From contig JAITTY010000009.1 of assembly GCA_031286695.1 (NCBI GenBank), positions 1 through 64,000 on the forward strand: a DNA stretch of 64,000 bases, read 5' to 3'. Made by a program: the position numbers and the translations under genes. Source of the DNA: Sphingobacterium sp. Lineage in GTDB: Bacteria; Bacteroidota; Bacteroidia; Sphingobacteriales; Sphingobacteriaceae. Each line of letters begins with the position of its first letter. Positions within the stretch are counted from its first letter, which is position 1. Under the pieces are notes generated by a model that saw nothing but the letters and a program-made list of their open reading frames with translations, was not told the origin of the DNA and made no database searches. Of this stretch, positions 59,500 through 64,000 are shown one piece after another.

Positions 59500-61905
59500 A
59501 TGAACTTTACAAACTTTAAAATTGCCTGGCGAAATATTGGAAAGAAAAAAATCCAAAATTTGATCAATCTAATCGGATTGACTTGTGGTATTACCTTTCT
59601 CATGCTTGTAGGCGCCTATATATGGGATGTACATCAAGTTAATAGCAACATCAAAAATATTGATCGGCAATTTTTGTTGCAAAGTAAGTATAAGAAAGAA
59701 GGATTTGGTATTAACCTCACCACATTAGGAGCACTTCCTAAAGCCTTACAGGAAGAGTACCCCAACTTAGTCTCCAATTATTATCGGGTTGATGGATTGA
59801 CCGGTATCGTAGCAAACGGTTCAACAATCCATGAAGAAGGCATGTCTCTCGGAGATCCTAGCCTATTGACGATGTTCGGTTTCCATATTTTAGCAGGCAA
59901 TGCCAATACAGCTTTGAATAATCCATTTTCAGTTGTGATCAGTGACAAAGCAGCCATAAAATATTTCGGGCAAGTGGATGTACTCGGCAAATCGCTACAG
60001 ATAAAAAATTTCAAGGGTGAAAAACATGATTTCGAAATTACAGCAATCATCAGATCCGACGTCCAAAATGCCATTATGGATCTCACAAAGAATATGCATG
60101 CAGACATATTTTTACCGATCATCAATGAGGAATTCTTTGGTCGATCTATAGACAATTGGAATAATCCTTATATTGCCGGTTATATCGAATTGAAACCAGG
60201 TGTAAGCTTAGATCGAGTAGATGCTGCCATTGAAACGTTGGTAAGAAAAAATACCGATAGGGAATTTTCCAGTGAATATAGCCCCGATTTAAAGCCATTG
60301 AAAACCTATTATTTGGATGACAACCAAGGGGCCGTCCGCAAAATGATACAGACATTGATTTGGACTGCCATTTTTATCTTGATCATGGCTATCATCAATT
60401 TCATCAATTTTAGTATCGCTCAGCACATTACGCGATTAAAGGAAATCGGTGTTCGCAAGATGATGGGATCATCTCGAGTGCAGCTTATTAAACAACTGAT
60501 GACTGAGTATATCCTGATCGTGGCCATAGCAGCATTGATCAGTCTGCCAATTTATATTGTCACAAGTCCAATTTTCGAACATATCTTGATGCGTAAGCTG
60601 CCTACATTAATCGAATTACCGATTTACTTTTTTGGATTATTGGGTATAGTGACATTATTAATTGGTTTACTAGCGGGTCTATATCCAGCAATTAAACTTT
60701 CCAATATAGCGGTACTTCCTGCAGTCAAAAATCAGTTTTCGACGCTAGGAGGCAAACAGCTGGTGCGAAAAGTTCTTTTGTTTTTTCAATTTGGGGTAGC
60801 CTTGCTCCTGCTTGTCTGTACGCTAATTATTTCCAAACAAGTGGATCTATTTCTCCATAGCAATTTAGGCTACAACAAAGACTATTTATTAACTGTCCAA
60901 GTACCAAGAGACTGGTCCGAAAATGGCGTTCGCAAAATGGAGACCGTACAACAGGAACTCAGCTTGCAACCAGAAGTTAAATCAGTAAGCTTATCTTATG
61001 AAACACCTGGATTGCTGGGATCCAATATGCAGCCTGCATTCGGGACGACTGCCGAAAAAGAAATCCAGGTACAACGGATTACAAGTGATAGTCACTTTTT
61101 GGAGACCTATGAGATACCACTAGTTGCTGGAACTTTTCTCCCTAAAAACTATGTTGTGAATGCGAATAATAGGCCAGTTGTTATTAATAAAAAGGCCATG
61201 GATGATTTTGGTTTTAAAAATGCCGAGCAAGCTATTGGTCAGCAGATTGCTCTGGCTGATCCAAGTTACAAAATGACTATTGTAGGCGTTGCTGAAAACT
61301 TTGTAGCCAATTCACTTCACCAGGCCTCTCCGCCTATTATCTGGATAGATGTACAGGAAAGCTTACAATACCGATACCTTAGTATCCGTTTACAGCAGGG
61401 CTCTCTTGCTAACGCGCTGCAGAAATTAGAAAAAAAATGGAAAGCCTTGATGCCAGACGCTCCTTTCGAATATCAATTTATGGATGAACGCATCAAAAAT
61501 TTATATGAAACTGAGCTTCAGCTGCATCGAGCATCACAGATGGCCACAGTTGTTTCATTGCTGATCGTGGCATTAGGACTTACTGGACTAATATCGCTTT
61601 CGATCCATCTGCGCAATAAAGAAGTCGGTATCCGTAAAGTACTCGGTGCATCGTTAGCACATTTAATGTTGTTATTTTCGAAGGAGTACTACGGAATATT
61701 CTTATTTGCGGCACTGACGACGGTTCCATTGAGTTATCTATTAATGCAGTACTGGCTTCAAAATTACATCATCCGAATAGACATCAATGCACTTACCTAT
61801 CTGTTACCATTAGGTACGTTGATTGGCTTAATGAGTTTATTGGTTGCCATCATTGTATTTCGATCAACCCGATTTAATCCGGTTGAGAAATTAAGAGACG
61901 AATAA
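59500..61905 (+). CDS. FtsX/MacB-like ABC permease, copy 15
   Basis: 801 aa, first gene of a new sigma-54-type unit. The N-terminus MNFTNFKIAWRNIGKKK lacks the ELSFD-type segment that follows helix 1 in most copies. The cytoplasmic motifs are KEIGVRKMMGSS (about 313) and KEVGIRKVLGAS (about 707). It ends NPVEKLRDE. It is followed by copy 16 after 27 bases. Confidence 0.95.
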   Translation: MNFTNFKIAWRNIGKKKIQNLINLIGLTCGITFLMLVGAYIWDVHQVNSNIKNIDRQFLLQSKYKKEGFGINLTTLGALPKALQEEYPNLVSNYYRVDGLTGIVANGSTIHEEGMSLGDPSLLTMFGFHILAGNANTALNNPFSVVISDKAAIKYFGQVDVLGKSLQIKNFKGEKHDFEITAIIRSDVQNAIMDLTKNMHADIFLPIINEEFFGRSIDNWNNPYIAGYIELKPGVSLDRVDAAIETLVRKNTDREFSSEYSPDLKPLKTYYLDDNQGAVRKMIQTLIWTAIFILIMAIINFINFSIAQHITRLKEIGVRKMMGSSRVQLIKQLMTEYILIVAIAALISLPIYIVTSPIFEHILMRKLPTLIELPIYFFGLLGIVTLLIGLLAGLYPAIKLSNIAVLPAVKNQFSTLGGKQLVRKVLLFFQFGVALLLLVCTLIISKQVDLFLHSNLGYNKDYLLTVQVPRDWSENGVRKMETVQQELSLQPEVKSVSLSYETPGLLGSNMQPAFGTTAEKEIQVQRITSDSHFLETYEIPLVAGTFLPKNYVVNANNRPVVINKKAMDDFGFKNAEQAIGQQIALADPSYKMTIVGVAENFVANSLHQASPPIIWIDVQESLQYRYLSIRLQQGSLANALQKLEKKWKALMPDAPFEYQFMDERIKNLYETELQLHRASQMATVVSLLIVALGLTGLISLSIHLRNKEVGIRKVLGASLAHLMLLFSKEYYGIFLFAALTTVPLSYLLMQYWLQNYIIRIDINALTYLLPLGTLIGLMSLLVAIIVFRSTRFNPVEKLRDE

Positions 61906-61932
61906 TTTGAGAAACCAATCGACATAAACAAT

Positions 61933-64000
61933 ATGATAAAGAACCATCTTAAAACTGCTTGGCGGACGTTGATGCACAATCGGATCTATTCGCTATCAAA
62001 CCTCGCCGGTTTAACCATTGCGTTGTTGGTATTTATGTTAATCAGTTCACTTGTCGTTGATGAGCTTTCCTACGACAGACAATGGAGCAACTCCCATGAG
62101 CTTTACCGAATGAGGGTCGTCCCCAAAGAAACGCGGGAAGGTGTCAAAAGCAATATTTCGGAGGCTCCTGAAGGTCTCTCAGCTGCCATGAAAACTAATT
62201 TTCCTGAGATACTAGGTTATACCACGATCAACAGTAGCTCGCGGAAATTAACAATCGACGGGCTGTCAAAACAACTCGCTGAAATCAGTACCTTAGAAAT
62301 TGATAGCGGTTTTTTCAATCTTTTTGACACAAAAATAATTTCAGGCAATCCAAAACAAGTTATTGCAGGTGCAAAAAACATCACATTGACAGCCTCCGCT
62401 GTACAAAAATACTTCGGCGGAAAAGATGTACTCGGCAGCACATTCTACAATAAACCACAAGAAGGGGAACCAGAAGCGTATTATGTCAATGCCATTATTG
62501 AAGATATCCCTCATAATTCTTCCTTTCAAGCAGAAGCTCTCGTACTGATGCCTAAGGTAATTGAATTCAATCCGACAGAGACTGGCTCATTGAAAACACA
62601 AATTCTGTTGCTCAAAAGCACAACCGATATTAATCGCTTTTCAATCAAAATAAACAAATGGTACAATGCACAAAAACTGAATGACTGGGCAAAAAGTTTT
62701 AATCTTTTTATTGAACCCATCAAGGATATACACCTACAAAGTATTACAGGATGGGAGAATCCCATGCAAGATATTTATCTACTGGTGGGCATAGCGATCC
62801 TTATTCTGATATTGGTCAGTATTAACTACATTAACCTAAGCTTTGCACATGCCATAAAACGTGCACAACAGATAGGCATCCGCAAAGTATTGGGGGCAAG
62901 CCGAAAAAATCTAATCTTACAAATGAGCATAGAGAGTACCATACTCTTTTCTGGCTCTTTTCTGATCGCATTTTTCGGTTATGTCCTTATCAGTCCTGCA
63001 TTTGAAAACTATTTAGAGCATCCATTGACGATGAGCTACCAGCATTCCTTATTCATGTTTGTTGGACTACTAACCACCTGGATAATTCTGGGCTGGCTGT
63101 GCAGTTTACCTACCGCGTTGTCTCTGTCGAAAACGAAACCATCGCTGGAACTTCGGAAGCAGCTTTCTTTCTTCAGGCTTCCACTAAATATGACATTTAC
63201 CAAAGTGCTGGTTGTTGTCCAATTTGCCATTTCCATCGTCGTAGCGATCTGCATGATGTCCATGCGGGCACAATTACATTATTTGTATAGCAAAGATCTT
63301 GGCTACGAGCCTAAAAATCTTTTAGCCATCAACTATACCTCGTGGGAAGGAAAGGATAAGGCCTTCAAACAGGAGCTATTAAGAAATTCATACATCACAT
63401 CGGTTAGTCTCACAAGCTGGACTCCCTTTAGTGGAAGCGCAGATTTTAAAATAGTAAAAGATCCCGGTGATCCGAACAAAGAACTGGCTATTGTATTTGT
63501 CTATGCAGATTATGACTACATCAAAACAATGGGCATAAAGCTTCTTGACGGCCGGCCTTTGAGTGCGGACTATGCTCTGGACAGACCATTTACGGATTCG
63601 GTAAGCAACGGACAGCCGGTATTTACAAACATGCTCATTTCCGAAGGAACAGCCCAACGACTCCCTTTTAAACTCAATAAGAGTTTAGAACTCCTAAAAA
63701 ATACACCAGTTGGCATATTTAAAGAGTTTAACGGTGCAAGCTTAAAGTTTCCGATCGGTCCTTTTGCAATTAAGGCAGGTAATGAATGGGAAGGGGGGTG
63801 CATGCTCATCCGGGTAGAAGAAGGTAAGAAAAAGGAAGCTTTAGCACTGGTAAACCATACATGGAACAAATTTTTCCCGAACCGGATCGCGCAGATCAAC
63901 TGGCAGGAAGATCAGGTGCAGCATCAATATAACAAAGAAAAAAAGCAATACCAGCAATTGGCACTTTTTACCGGCTCCAGTATGCTAATTGCCATCTTAG
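61933..64000 (+). CDS. FtsX/MacB-like ABC permease, copy 16 (cut by window edge)
   Basis: The frame is open from ATG 61933 to the window end (689 codons), so the second FtsX domain is missing only because the window stops. The start MIKNHLKTAWRTLMHNR is the array's typical one. The first cytoplasmic motif is QQIGIRKVLGAS (about 309). DELSYDRQWSNSHELYRM and the second periplasmic core (TPFSGSADF, then DPGDPNKE) resemble copy 13. The array may continue to the right. Confidence 0.93.
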   Translation, partial: MIKNHLKTAWRTLMHNRIYSLSNLAGLTIALLVFMLISSLVVDELSYDRQWSNSHELYRMRVVPKETREGVKSNISEAPEGLSAAMKTNFPEILGYTTINSSSRKLTIDGLSKQLAEISTLEIDSGFFNLFDTKIISGNPKQVIAGAKNITLTASAVQKYFGGKDVLGSTFYNKPQEGEPEAYYVNAIIEDIPHNSSFQAEALVLMPKVIEFNPTETGSLKTQILLLKSTTDINRFSIKINKWYNAQKLNDWAKSFNLFIEPIKDIHLQSITGWENPMQDIYLLVGIAILILILVSINYINLSFAHAIKRAQQIGIRKVLGASRKNLILQMSIESTILFSGSFLIAFFGYVLISPAFENYLEHPLTMSYQHSLFMFVGLLTTWIILGWLCSLPTALSLSKTKPSLELRKQLSFFRLPLNMTFTKVLVVVQFAISIVVAICMMSMRAQLHYLYSKDLGYEPKNLLAINYTSWEGKDKAFKQELLRNSYITSVSLTSWTPFSGSADFKIVKDPGDPNKELAIVFVYADYDYIKTMGIKLLDGRPLSADYALDRPFTDSVSNGQPVFTNMLISEGTAQRLPFKLNKSLELLKNTPVGIFKEFNGASLKFPIGPFAIKAGNEWEGGCMLIRVEEGKKKEALALVNHTWNKFFPNRIAQINWQEDQVQHQYNKEKKQYQQLALFTGSSMLIAIL

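Noticed and set aside
24176..63899. Many open frames of 60-125 codons on the opposite strand or in other frames of the permease genes
   Set aside because: They lie wholly inside well-supported coding sequences, have no recognisable domains or promoters and differ between paralogues, so they are shadows.
24176..64000. Insertion sequences or transposase genes as the cause of the permease expansion
   Set aside because: No transposase-like coding sequence, target duplication or terminal inverted repeat is seen in the intergenic gaps, which are only 27-215 bases.

Overview
The window looks like chromosome of a Bacteroidota member, most likely Sphingobacteriaceae (Sphingobacterium or a close relative; inferred from protein sequence, not searched). 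Promoters near strongly expressed genes fit the Bacteroidota pattern TTTG-N18-20-TAnnTTTG, and RpoB, RpoC, EF-Tu and the ribosomal proteins have the family's usual form.

Left part (1-16 kb, minus strand): the classical translation/transcription cluster, read from high to low coordinates. It runs tRNA-Thr(TGT), tRNA-Tyr(GTA), tRNA-Gly(TCC), tRNA-Thr(GGT), tuf, tRNA-Trp(CCA), secE, nusG, then an inserted S41-peptidase lipoprotein gene, then rplK, rplA, rplJ, rplL, rpoB, rpoC. Terminators follow tuf, nusG and rpoC, and separate promoters precede the tRNA-tuf, tRNA-Trp-secE-nusG and rplK units. Beyond the rpoC terminator, bases 1-385 look like the double promoter and boxA leader of an rRNA operon that leaves the window to the left.

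Middle (16-22 kb): a plus-strand Omp85-type barrel gene with a promoter that seems to give a leaderless mRNA, a short methyltransferase-like gene without a visible SAM-binding core, and a minus-strand operon of tolC-like outer-membrane factor, NtrC-family response regulator and sensor kinase.

Right part (22.8-64 kb, plus strand): an HlyD-type adaptor followed by sixteen consecutive FtsX/MacB-type ABC permease genes (the last cut by the window edge), with only one ATPase gene, placed between copies 2 and 3. Each complete permease is 786-806 aa and carries two periplasmic core domains and two FtsX domains.

The main result is a local regulatory circuit. Pairs of a 16-bp palindrome, TGTnC-N6-GnACA, spaced 21-22 bp centre to centre, occur at four places: upstream of tolC, hlyD, permease 10 and permease 15. 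At each, a sigma-54-like TGGCA element lies 51-54 bp downstream; upstream of permease 15 it is a near-perfect -24/-12 promoter. The simplest reading is that the cluster's own NtrC-type regulator binds these sites, autoregulates its tolC operon and switches on three separate permease transcription units. Together the genes would make a TolC-HlyD-MacB-like envelope export or stress system with a large set of interchangeable permeases. The divergent tolC/hlyD intergenic region also holds a symmetric array of TCGG/CCGA tetramers at exact 11-bp pitch, which I cannot assign.
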